Shown: positions 8,979 to 18,315 of the stretch, in pieces | Layout: each line of letters opens with the position of its first letter | How positions within the stretch are numbered: position 1 is the stretch's first letter | Assembly: GCA_015039465.1 (NCBI GenBank) | Contig: MU130601.1 | Location: 4,373 to 32,267 of the forward strand | Direction of reading: 5' to 3' | From: Phlegmacium glaucopus | Lineage: Eukaryota > Basidiomycota > Agaricomycetes > Agaricales > Cortinariaceae | DNA: 27,895 bases | Made by a program: the position numbers and the translations under genes | The notes under the pieces: model-generated | The model's database searches: none | Told to the model about the DNA's origin: nothing | Seen by the model: the letters and a program-made list of their open reading frames with translations, nothing else

Positions 8979-9437
8979 TTATCTCGAGCGTTTACTTCTG
9001 CATCTTTTTCCTGATGCCTCGCAAGCAGCACATATCCAATTCCTTGGCTTCTGCTCAAGCTCGACACACATAAGATGATACTGTGAAAGTAATTGGTGAG
9101 TAAGAATCATGAGATAAATCCTGTATACTCACCCATTGTGTCTTGCAGCTGGTCTGGTTGCATTTGAGCACATCGTGCATTGAACCATCAAGTTCTAAAC
9201 CGCAAAGGCACATATTCAAAGTGAATTTCCTTTTTATTTTAGAGCACCCTGACACTCCAGTGATTTCAGGTAAGCCTACTTGAAGCGGTGAATCCGGCAC
9301 CGCGCTTGACTCAGGCTCAGGCTCAGTTGTATCAAGATCTTCTTGAACATGGTCTCCATCTTGACCCTTCTCACTCAGTGGAGACTGTAAATAATAGTTA
9401 TTTAAGAAACATCTTGCATCAGCAGATTAAAACTCAC
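8979..9437 (-). pseudogene. PHD-like zinc-finger protein, C-terminal part only
   Basis: Two exons can be read. Exon A (9384-9133) opens after a GTGAGT...TTTACAG intron (9437-9385) and ends in CLCGLELDG, then VLKCNQTSCKTQW. A 52-nt phase-0 intron (9132-9081, GTGAGT...CACAG) follows. Exon B (9080-8979) gives YHLMC, then NWICAACEASGKRC and a basic tail before the TAA at 8979-8981. The ligand order C-x-C, C-x4-C, H-x2-C, C-x2-C resembles a PHD finger, which in other proteins reads histone tails. The upstream part of the gene is missing: it runs into dispersed repeat copy 2 at 9445. A paralogue with the same intron position is at 27230-27633. Confidence 0.7.
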
Positions 9438-9444
9438 GAAATTG

Positions 9445-9692
9445 CAATATCACTTCTACTCTCTACCTCTAAAAACGAGTTGAAATATGCCATTGACTCT
9501 GTATTTTCAAACGGCATATGATTGGACCTACCATGGCACCCCTTAATATTTTTTGATCAGCTTACCATCGAGTCGTGGTTTATATGGAAGAATTAGCGCC
9601 CGTTATTGTAACTCATTCACTAACCATAGTGCCATACTGTGCTGTTTCTTCCTTGGTTTTGACAAGCCCTTTAAAATTAACCCTATCAAAGG
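9445..9692. repeat. Dispersed repeat, copy 2
   Basis: The second copy of the roughly 250-bp repeat at 2084-2332, in the same orientation and similar over its whole length with many substitutions and small indels. It starts at CAATATC and its similarity fades after CTATCAAAGG. It abuts the 5' side of the truncated PHD-like gene. With copia removed, the two copies would lie about 2.1 kb apart on either side of the two broken minus-strand genes. It lacks TG...CA ends, so an LTR identity is not supported. Confidence 0.7.
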
Positions 9693-10026
9693 TTTATATA
9701 TATAAATTTTGTGGAAACATTTGTCTGCTATCAACACAATTGCGAGGAACAGATTCTACATCCTGGTCAAAGGAAATCGAACTTGAATGACTGAGTCTGT
9801 GGGATTTACTCCTGGGACGAATGATAATGTGGTCTGGCTGCCTGAGATAAACTATTGATGAAAATACTAAATAATGAAGATGGCAAGAAGTGCAGCACAA
9901 GTAAATGTACACATGGCAAAGTAGCAATGTGGGGAGTGGATGAGCCTTGAGGAGAATTAGATATTGGATCTAGTTTGGTGCCACTGGCAGTACATACAAC
10001 TTGTTAAATTGATTTCCAATGGTCAT
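9693..10026. other. Intergenic, nothing recognised
   Basis: A/T-rich spacer between repeat copy 2 and the 3' end of the DUF6533 gene. The short ORFs are not convincing, and no hairpin or repeat was noted. Confidence 0.4.
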
Positions 10027-12107
10027 TTACATTTGATCAGTACAACTCGGAGCTGTAATACTGCTACACATTTTGTCCAGCTCCAGCAACTGATCCTGAT
10101 TTCCCTCATCATCCTGTTGGTGGTACATCCCCTCAGGATCCTCAATAACATCGGAAGAGGTCTGTGCCTCCATACCATAAGTAATACTTTCAGGACTACA
10201 AAACAGTAATGTGGGGACGAAATGACCTCGGTTACCCAGTGATGAGAAGGCTCGGTTCATGCTGATTGACCAAATGTTCATGCTCAATCTAGCTGCCTGT
10301 ACATTGCGAAAGAGGAAAAATATGTAAACATCCAAAGGGAATTTCGGTGCAGAAAAGACATACAGCAATGCATGCAAGGATGCTTGTTGGTCTGTAGAAT
10401 GGGGTATGAGTAGTACAAGACAGAGGAGTAGAAGCGACGTACAGTGTGAGAGCAGTACAGAGAAGTTTGTGATGACGACAATAGACAAAATTGAAGATTA
10501 AAATAGCTGTAGATTTTTTTTTTAAAAATTAAGTAGCACAACATGAGATGGTGTACACACACGTACCAGTGATACTAACAAAGTATACAACCGAGTCCCT
10601 GGCAATAATTTTAATACTGTTAACGATAAAGATTCGTTAGCAACAGTGGAATTATTCAGCTTTTGGGTAGTGGACGAACATTGGTGTAAAGGCTCCATAT
10701 TTTCTACACTTGTAGACAACCAGAACTACGAGGATACCTGATGATAGCAAAAAGTTGAATTTAAACAAAAGTAATCATTTAACTGGTGTCAACTCACTTT
10801 CGACAATGAGTGGTTAGATCCACGCCAAATAAGCCCAATCAGGAATGTCAAGAAGGCAACCTGTAAAAACTTCGCGTCCTGTGATGCCTTGATAGATTGA
10901 GAGATGAGTCGTTGACACAATCCAGAATGGCTGGCTGACTCTACTCACTTCTAGTTTTCGACAGAACTAAAACCGCCAGGATCAAGATCCCAAGTATTTG
11001 AACTGTGAAATATGGAAATTATTGATACTTACACCCTGGGAATAACTGACAACGTACAGAGAAATTGGAAGACAAGGTAAAAACCCATATACTGTCAACA
11101 GAAAGAAATATATAGTTAGCCCTCTCGAGTCTTGACCACAGTATCACAATCGGTCAGACATCAGAATGGGCTGCCATGGCCTTACCCTGGAATTATCATC
11201 TGCAAGTCATATGAATCAACTGCTGAAATATATTTCGTTATCGACTTACAGAGCGCATGAACCCGAATGATAAGCATAAGTTCCACCGTCATGATAGCAG
11301 GAAACGCAGGTATCAGGGTGAATACCCGCGCATCGCATCTATATGTATATCCAGTCTGAGTGTCTTGCGGGCAAAACAGAGAAATCTAAACGTGCATCTG
11401 GAAAGTAACATTATTTATGGATGTATGTACTCAATGACTTGGTTTTCTCACATTTTGTCCCACACGAACCACGTTCGCTACCATGATGTTTCAGAAATTA
11501 CTGATCGGAATATAGGAAATTCACGAACAGAGCGCATCAAAACTGTGGACCCATAGTGATGTTAGAATTCTTGACGTGGTCTGAAACGGTTTCTAGAAAC
11601 TCACAAAAAGATTGGCGGTAGGAAATAGCGATTGATCATAAACAGATATTTGGGTAGCCGCCATCGAAGACTATGAGTCCAAATCATTGGAGCTAAGTGA
11701 TGACTCTAACACAAGCAACCGATGTAAGAAACTCACGTCCAGATCCTTTTTCTCTGCGGCAATTTGACAAGTTGGTTCTCATTAGGGCAACGCGTACACG
11801 CCAGAAGACTTACCTCAAGGTCAAAGGTAAGGTAGTGATCGTATAGGAGGAGAGTCTGTCATGCAATCATGAGTGTACAATCAGTTCGAGTCGAGCGAGG
11901 AACTGGAATTTAGGCCTCTTAGGACTGACCAAAAGAGCCACTAATCACACGCACAGTTGAAAAGTGAGCAATTGTTTCGTTGTAATCCTCGAAAAGGCTC
12001 TCACCATTGAGATACTTCAAAGTTTGAAAAGAGTAGAGGAGGTTGTCGTCTGTGGCAATTAACTGGCGCTGTGAATCCTCCCAACTCGCTGTCTCCCCAA
12101 GCACCAT
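10027..12107 (-). pseudogene. DUF6533-family seven-helix membrane protein, one in-frame stop
   Basis: Splicing by eye gives the DUF6533 pattern. Exon 1 is 12107-12005 (MVLGETASW start), exon 2 an 11-nt micro-exon (11940-11930), exon 3 11855-11814 (LLLYDHYLTFDLE), exon 4 11753-11737 (RKRIW) and exon 5 11670-11605 (WRLPKYLFMINRYFLPP). The phases of these five join cleanly. Then come 11338-11250 (MTVELMLIIRVHALY), YDNSR, two more helices and a loop with TGCLLDIPDW. Near the 3' end are IIARDSVVYF and a final exon 10296-10027 (ARLSMNIW, then a hydrophilic tail). YDHxLT, E...IW, INRYF, VELxLIxRVxALY and RDSVVYF are the family marks. A TAA (10814-10816) interrupts WI*PLIVE, and two junctions (around 11540-11470 and 10700-10620) do not close in frame. 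It is probably a recent pseudogene; function is unknown for the family. Confidence 0.8.
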
Positions 12108-12735
12108 AGATTTTGAAATATTGTTAGAATAAAAATGGCGTCGACGCCCGACAACTTTCAAGTTGATAAAATGACTGGTATCTGAGAGAGGTGAGAAAGG
12201 GAAACGGCCGTCGAGCACATGTACTTATTATGTGTAGAAATTTTTTGGGTCTAGCCTAGTCTCGTGCCAAACACGTCCACTTCGTGGATGCACGTGGTGG
12301 GTTGCTTAATTGAGCCTAGGGACTAGCCCGACATAGCCCAGTGTGTCATTGTCTTATAAGTTATAATTACAGCCGTTTCATCTAAACGAGTCGGAATTTA
12401 AAGACGTAGGCGGAGATAACAGGCTACTTTCAGACAGACACCTCCAAAGTATGGCCCTTCGAATGTCACTAGAACATGGTTGAATTCGCCCAAGGACGAT
12501 GCCGGGCCTCCGCAAGCAGTTTCGCGAGAGTTGTGAGGAAACCGCCTTGCAAGCGGACTCTAAATTCTAGAGTCCGCTCACTTTTGAGTGGTTAAGTACG
12601 TAGACAAGGTGAAGAGTGACAACCATGTATCGAAGTATATCAAATTTAATTGAATAAAGTAGTATTGTATACATTGTAAAAATACCAGTCGCGCTGTTCG
12701 TAGACCTGATACAATTCCGTTTGGCAGAGTAGATA
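12108..12735. other. Intergenic region upstream of the DUF6533 gene
   Basis: No gene is seen. It should hold the DUF6533 promoter, but no clear TATA box was found close to 12107. It contains the hairpin at 12552-12578 and a shorter one, CCACTTCGTGG, near 12280. Confidence 0.4.
12552..12578. repeat. Perfect 11-bp-arm hairpin
   Basis: AGCGGACTCTA, loop AATTC, TAGAGTCCGCT. Both arms pair without mismatch. No T-run follows, and bacterial-type terminators are not expected in a fungus. It could be a small transposon end or a replication slip-back. Confidence 0.6.
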
Positions 12736-13735
12736 ATGTTAACTCGTTGCAAACGGATGAGTAACTACTGTACTGTACTCATCCTTATATACCTTAACTA
12801 CGTGCTTATTAATACCCGCTGGTCCGTGCTCCTTGCAGCTCGCACGCGGATACTCATTCCAACATCCTTCAATACCCATTACCAGCTGATCATCTGCAGT
12901 CAGTGCGCCGAGGGTCTTCTGCTCAGCTCTATACACACTCACCTTTCCAACTTGGGCGCCCAAAGGACTAACAAGAATTTGATAGGTGTATAGAGAGCGA
13001 CACAGGTGGTCTATGAATCCATACATCCATGGCCAATTTCTAAGCTGTCAACCAGTAAGGTGCTGCAAAAGGAAATTTCTGCATCGCTTCATGAAGCAGG
13101 CTTCACTGTTTGTGACACAGGCATCAATTCTAACTTTGCTGCAGCTCCAAAACCTGCTTGGGTGCAGATACCTCTTCTGGAGATCCCTGTCCAAGGCAAA
13201 CTTTTGGAGCGTCCTCAGGTTCTGGGTCTCAGGGTCTTCGACAATGTTCTGCGCTGCAAGAAGTGTGGTATGATCCTAGCTATCAAAGCTAGCATGGCAA
13301 CCCACATGTTGAAAAATTACAAGGGAAGTCAGCTGGAGAAACACATGGAACTGGTGTATGCCCAGACTTTGTCTGAGGTTCCAGGCTGGATGACAATGTT
13401 TGAAGTTTCAAAGCTTCCAACCAGCCTCATCTCAGAGAAACAGATTGAAGCTGATAATGATGATCTGGATAGGTCTGCTACTCTAGCACTACTCAGGCAG
13501 AAAAAAGTGACCGTATTGGAGGGCATTGAGGTTGTTCCCAATATGGAGGTTAGAACGGTCCCACTGGTGTTTATGCGGATGGGTATCGACCAGTTTCTCT
13601 CACCATTCAATCGCCTAGCTCGGCAGGAGACCTTTATGCCTGACCGCACTGATCCTGAATATCTTGAGCTCAGGAGTGTCTTACTGCCTTCGTTCATCAA
13701 AAATGTGGCCTTGATTAGGGATGCTAATGAAATAC
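12736..13735 (+). pseudogene. DUF3505-like double zinc-binding protein, N-terminal fragment
   Basis: The first frame (ATG at 12736) leads to HYQLIICSQCAEGLL and then HTHLSN, a C-x2-C...H-x3-H-type site. A likely intron (about 12983-13039, GTATAG...TCTAAG) restores phase 0 into the second frame, which has GLRVFDNVLRCKKCGMIL and KASMATHM, a second C-x2-C...H site, then VYAQTLSEVPGWMTMFEV. Two spaced C2H2-like segments followed by a QTL...F-V stretch resemble the DUF3505 proteins found beside RecQ-type helicases and other mobile genes in Agaricomycetes. The frame runs on to about 13735, then dissolves into A/T-rich sequence (SFYYFHMTLF), so the downstream part is lost. The assignment is from pattern memory. 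Confidence 0.45.
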
Positions 13736-14140
13736 AAACTTGTTATTTTTCATTTATTCTGGTATTGTACCACTTATCATTTTATTATTTTCACATGACA
13801 CTATTTGATTATTTATTTTCCATAACTCCATTATCTCTATATTAGTACTTAAATCCCCCCTCACTTTAGCAGCAATCCTTATCCTTTCCTCTTTGGATCC
13901 TCTGCTAGGTGACAACTATAAATTGGATTCTTGCAATATGAGTATATTAATAAAATGGCAAGCCTGAAGTTATAAAGTAAATGAGACATGTTATTGATTA
14001 TGTACTATGCCAGACCAAAGAATGATGTACTTCTGATTGGAAATATATAGTGTTGGTGACTTGGATAAATATTTTCATTATAGATACAGGTACAATGTGT
14101 CATTTAACATGCAAATAAGTAGATATCTTACTTAAGTATT
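13736..14140. other. A/T-rich spacer, nothing recognised
   Basis: Strongly A/T-rich with no credible ORF on either strand. It begins exactly where the zinc-binding reading frame loses protein-like composition, so it may be a separate insertion or the decayed remainder of that gene. Confidence 0.35.
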
Positions 14141-14156
14141 TGCCTTGGGATAAAGT

Positions 14157-14303
14157 GGTTCAGAACTGGTTCTCAGATTTCTGGCCAATCCAGAACCAGA
14201 ACCAGAACCAGATGGCTGGGGGTGAACCAGAACCAGAACTGAACCAGAACTGCGGTTCGGTTCAGCTGGTTCTGGTTCTCTGGACTGGTTCAGAACCAAA
14301 CTT
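14157..14303. repeat. (CCAGAA)n / (TTCTGG)n low-complexity inverted patch
   Basis: A run of CCAGAACCAGAACCAGAACC near 14191-14212 and more CCAGAA units up to 14250 are followed by the opposite-strand version, CTGGTTCTGGTTCTCTGG, near 14263-14285. GGTTCAGAAC occurs at both ends. The two halves can fold back on one another. It looks like a microsatellite that inverted during expansion. Confidence 0.65.
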
Positions 14304-14477
14304 CGGCATCCCTAGCCTTGATGAAAACAGCTCCAACTCATCATTCCATTTATACCACTATCACCAATTGCACCCTGTGAGTTGACAGCTCTTCTTGCAC
14401 CCACAGATTTAAGATCTCCTCATATTTAATATTTCAGTTGTCAACCAAGGCAACGCCAGCCATTTGCTGCACTTACA

Positions 14478-14726
14478 ATGCCAGTGGCTATAGCCTCATA
14501 TGGTCTTCTTCAGGTTAAATTTGTGTGGGTGCTCATCAAAGCCTACCGTATAAACTTGCGTGGACCCAAAAGGCTGAAGAAGAATCTGGGCCAAGTCTTC
14601 AAATTCAATGAGACGCAGACTGGGGCTCTGAAGTGTGTTTCTGATGCGCTGGGAGAAGAGGACCTTCTAGACCAAGATTTGAGCATTCTCCTCGACACGA
14701 TATCGCACACCAATACTGATTGGTAG
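14478..14726 (+). CDS. Hypothetical protein fragment (unrecognised)
   Basis: 82 codons from MPVAIASYGLL to the TAG after SHTNTDW. Composition is protein-like: a hydrophobic start, a basic patch (LRGPKRLKKNLG) and an acidic helix (DALGEEDLLDQDLSILLD). A possible splice acceptor (AATATTTCAG) lies at about 14440, so it may be the last exon of a longer gene. No motif is recognised, and the upstream exons are not found. Confidence 0.3.
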   Translation: MPVAIASYGLLQVKFVWVLIKAYRINLRGPKRLKKNLGQVFKFNETQTGALKCVSDALGEEDLLDQDLSILLDTISHTNTDW

Positions 14727-14729
14727 CAT

Positions 14730-15335
14730 GAGAACAAAGCTTAAAAGTTGCCACCATGAAAATAAGCGGACTTTGAATTCACTTACCTATTTTGGAAGCA
14801 GCCCTGAATCACGTTCCTGGTCAATAAAATCATTCGTTCGACATTATCAACCTCATCACTCATCATATCCTCAATGTCTCACACTACACTATCCATCATT
14901 TACACCATTGACATGCTCCTAAACATCTACCATCTGTTTGTGCCCTGGCTAGTGATACAACAAAGCGATCAATCTACTATTTGCATTGGTCATTGGCTCG
15001 TGTTTGATCATATCTATGGCCCATCATTTCAAGAATGGCCTGTTTATGGACACATCAGTTACATCTCCCACTATGTCAAAGGCTTTGTCATTGTTGTTGT
15101 GGCTATGGACCCACAAGTCTTCACCTCAGCTATCTATCTTGCCATACCTTGCTCCTGGATCGCACTCAGTCCCCTATCCTCAATCATCTACCTCTTATCT
15201 TATCATTCACTGCCAAAACCATCATTCATGTGGTACCTGAAGCCTTCCCACCCTCTTTATGACAATTTAGGAAGTCCAGGAGGATCACGACTAAGCAGGA
15301 ATTGCAGATGAATCAGCAGCAGAGGATTATTCTTG
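14730..15335. other. Uncertain open frames, no recognised gene
   Basis: Several overlapping plus-strand frames are open (the longest is 14874-15311, 145 codons) but they are rich in Ser, Tyr, His and Ile with no domain. Three frames open at once usually means biased composition, not coding. Nothing is seen on the minus strand. Confidence 0.3.
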
Positions 15336-15340
15336 CAGTG

Positions 15341-15742
15341 TGTCAAGTCTTATCAAGGCTGCATGACATGGGATCATGGGCAGGTAGTATTTTCTCAGGA
15401 ACAAGGCTGCGCCTTTCAAGTGTTGACTCAGGACCTTTCATATTTTGACATGACCACACAGCTATGGAGCTGATATATTTTTGCTATTGGGCTATGCGCA
15501 CTGCCTTCTTTTCTTTTCTCTCGCACTTTGACACTTGTACAGATTTTTCTATTGTTCCTTTTTCTTTTTCTTGTTCTTTTCTTCTCGCAGCTGTCCTTTC
15601 TTCATTCCTCTTCTGACAGCGCGTACTTCTTTCTTTTTATTTTTGTTTTACATAGCCTCATCCTTAGGTATAAATACTGCTCTTTTGTACCAGGATAGGT
15701 AGTTAATCTCAATCCATTCTTACTCCCCTACAGTCATCATCA
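15341..15742 (+). repeat. Candidate solo LTR with CAGTG target duplication
   Basis: The 402-bp segment starts TGTCAAGTC and ends CATCATCA, and has CAGTG immediately on both sides (15336-15340 and 15743-15747). A TATAAATA box sits at 15669-15676, about 70 bp from the right end, where an LTR promoter with a short R/U5 would be. No primer site or polypurine tract flanks it, as expected for a solo LTR. The right end was chosen by the matching pentamer; the C/T-rich DNA continuing to about 16018 (AGGAACACA) could be part of a longer LTR. Confidence 0.4.
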
Positions 15743-15794
15743 CAGTGGAATTCCAGTGAATTCCTCCCTCAAGTTCGCCTTTTTATCCTTTACT

Positions 15795-15972
15795 GTCAAT
15801 CCATCTCTCTACTGCTATAGTCTTACTGAAGACTCTATCATCCACATCCACATCCTCTACTCTCTTCGCTTTTTCAGCCCTTTATTTGTCACTGTCCTCT
15901 ACTGTCAACCACTATAGTCTCACCAAAGACTCTTCCTTGTTCATCCTCATCCTCCTCTACTCTCTTTTAACC
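15795..15972. repeat. C/T-rich diverged tandem duplication
   Basis: The blocks TACTGTCAA, CTATAGTCT, AAGACTC and CCTCTACTCTCTT appear twice in order, near 15799-15873 and 15899-15970, an offset of about 100 bp. The strand is pyrimidine-rich, as in transcribed leaders near fungal promoters. It lies just downstream of the TATA-bearing candidate LTR. Confidence 0.5.
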
Positions 15973-16018
15973 AAGTGTGCTTACTAGTCTTGGGTTATAC
16001 CCTTCCCTAAAGGAACAC

Positions 16019-16526
16019 AGGGGGATATTTTGACCTAAAATCTGGTCCAGTTCCCTCTGGTTGGTGTTATATAACAACACAAACAACGATTTATACCAGG
16101 GATTGGTCCAACAAAGCCGACTACTGAAAGCTTCTTGCCCAGCCTAGTCCGCCAGGACCGGAACCTTCATACCTCTTTTATATAGCATCTTGTTCTTATC
16201 ACAAATTCAAAAATTGTATGCCCTTCTTGATTACACTTTCTTGTGAACACACCGGCCAGGGTAGTTACCAGAAAGTGGATTTTTCTGAATTCAATCTTGG
16301 GTCCACCCGAATTCAAGTTTCCTGTATGCTCAGGCTACCATTGCAAGAAATATATTTGGGTCACTATATGGTGACTGATGGGATATGTTTACAATATAAT
16401 TATTGGGCCACTTATGCGGGTGACTCATCCACAACAGATGCATCAATGTTGTTGTTCTCTATATATACACGCCAAAAAAAAAAAGCCCCCCAAATGGACA
16501 ATCAGCCAGCTGACAATGCTACCCGA
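16019..16526. other. Non-coding spacer with A11 tract
   Basis: No convincing gene. It holds the 12-bp palindrome TGTTATATAACA near 16065 and an 11-base A run followed by GCCCCCC near 16475. The plus ORF 16218-16532 has no recognisable domain. Confidence 0.35.
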
Positions 16527-18120
16527 CTATGACTCCCCAAGTTTACGATGTTTGCTCTGACCAGGAGTAACGCTAGACACTGACTGCTTGTTGGACTTGG
16601 GAGATTCATCCATGTTGGCATCCATTGGGAACATGTTGATGGGAGTGGAGTCAGCTCTTGGGGTTGAGAGCTCCAGTGGGGGAAGCAATGCTGGTTTTGT
16701 GGGCTGGGGAGTCGGGGAGGCTGGAGTTGGAGTTGGAGTTGGAGTGGAGGGTTTGGGGATGGACTCTTCATATGGGAGCCTAAACTGGGACCTTGAGCAA
16801 GGTATCCAGTTTGTCTCCGGCCTCACGCAATGTAACGTGTCAGGATGTTTCCTCCACCTGTTCCCAGATGGCCCTGACAGCTGCCCCAATCTTCTCATCC
16901 TGCCTGTTTACATTCTCCCAGAGCAACCTGACCTGGGTATCAAACCATTCCCGTGTTGTTCAGTTCTCTTGGGTGAGTCAGGCCACCATTTGAGATAACT
17001 CTTCAATTTTCTCATTCTGCCGGCATGTTGCCGACTCATAATCTTCCAGCTTCTTGAGAATATCAGGAGGGAAGGACACTGCTAGAAAGAGTATCTATCA
17101 ATTGAAAAAGAGAAGAAAAAAAGGATTGAAACAACTGACCACTGTATTGGCCAGGCTGGCCAGGAGAGGGCTGAGTTGGGGCCTTCCTCTGTGTCTTCCG
17201 AGGTTTGGCAACTGGAACTTTGATCTCCATGGGGTGGTCATTGTCACCGTGAGCCAGCTCAGCAAGCTTTTTGCCATGGGATGGGCCATCGGAAGCAGGC
17301 TGAGCATGCTTTTTGATACGGGTGGTAGCGTCCGGAGCAGGCTCAGCCTGCTTCTCGACCCGGGGTCCTGCAAGAGAGCACTTCAGTTTCCAGTGGTTGC
17401 ACTCAAAACAGGTGGCGAGAGCATTGGTGGCCCTTGGATTGACGTGACATCCATGGCCACATTGGCTGCATATTTTGCACTTGCTGCTATTTGTCTCCAT
17501 CCCATTGGTTGGGGGGAGAGGCTTAGAAGCCCATGACGGCAGTGGGGCTTTGGGTTCCGGTTCTCCAAAGGATGTGTTGTCCTCCAATAGGAGCAGTTCT
17601 TTGGAGATCAGGGCCTTTGACTTGCCCTTTTTGATGGTCCTGCATTGCTTGCGACAATGCAGGCCATGAGTTCTTGTGGCTTCAGGCTCGGCATGGGTTT
17701 TTTACCAACTTTGTTGGTGGGCATTGGCATTGGCTTCGGGGAATTCAAGGTAGGGGAAGGCGACCAGCTCCACTGATCGGCTGGGCCAACCCATTTGGTC
17801 ACAGGTTTGTTGGTGCAGAAGTTGGAGACAGCGTCTTTGAGAGGCTGGTAATGGATATCAGGCTGATAGCCCTGCGATGCGACATGATTGTAAATTGGGG
17901 CAACATGGTCCAGCATGGTGGTTTTCATGCTCTGGCTGCCTTCAGACGCGTCACAAAGCCTGTTGAACTTATCAAACAAGTTTTGGTGGTCTGGGGCATA
18001 ACTCCCATCCTTGATTGCTCCCCACAGCTTCTTTGCCCAGCCGACCACATCAGTGTTATAGTTTTGTTGTTCAGTGGCACCCATCTTGGCCTTGGAGGGT
18101 TGAGCAGACTTGAAAGGCAT
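16527..18120 (-). pseudogene. Decayed Cys-rich zinc-binding protein gene
   Basis: ATG at 18120-18118 starts a frame with GWAKKLWGAIKDGSYAPDH and a Pro/Trp region (WSWSPSPTLN). Near 17690-17640 the coding frame changes: RTIKKGKSKALISKELLLLE continues in the next frame without an intron that fits, so an indel is likely. Then comes a Cys cluster, CKICSQCGHGCHVNP and CFECNHWKLKCS (about 17480-17380), of a type I associate with Agaricomycete hypothetical proteins. A clean 58-nt intron (17139-17082, GTCAGT...TTCTAG) joins to ILKKLEDYESATCRQNEKI, a coiled-coil-like exon interrupted by two TGA codons before WFDTQVRLLWENVNRQDEKI, then another TGA and a TAG. A Pro-Thr repeat, encoded by (GGAGTT)n near 16723-16746, ends the region. 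Function is unknown. It diverges from 18316-19396. Confidence 0.6.
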
Positions 18121-18315
18121 TGGGGGGATGTAGCGATGTTGGGAGTGGAGTGAGGGAATGGTGGTTGAAGATGAAAAAGAGGAAGATGTTGCATAGACTT
18201 TCTTTCATACACATTGCACAAATCACGACCACGTGACTTGGCAAACATGATCAATATTTTTTGCTTCCATCCACCAACCGTCATCTCAGCATATTCCAGT
18301 CAATCCAACTACACC
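18121..18315. promoter_or_regulatory. Shared promoter region of a divergent gene pair
   Basis: 195 bp separate the two start codons (18120 on minus, 18316 on plus). No TATA box is obvious. It contains CACGTGAC near 18230, an E-box-like CACGTG core that fungal bHLH factors can bind. The bidirectional role is inferred from gene layout only. Confidence 0.35.

Noticed and set aside
8844..8979. A possible LTR start at CAAGGGGGTGCCAGGATCAAAA
   Set aside because: It resembles the purine tract and start at 26169, but no end, internal domain or target duplication is found, and the PHD-like gene ends here.
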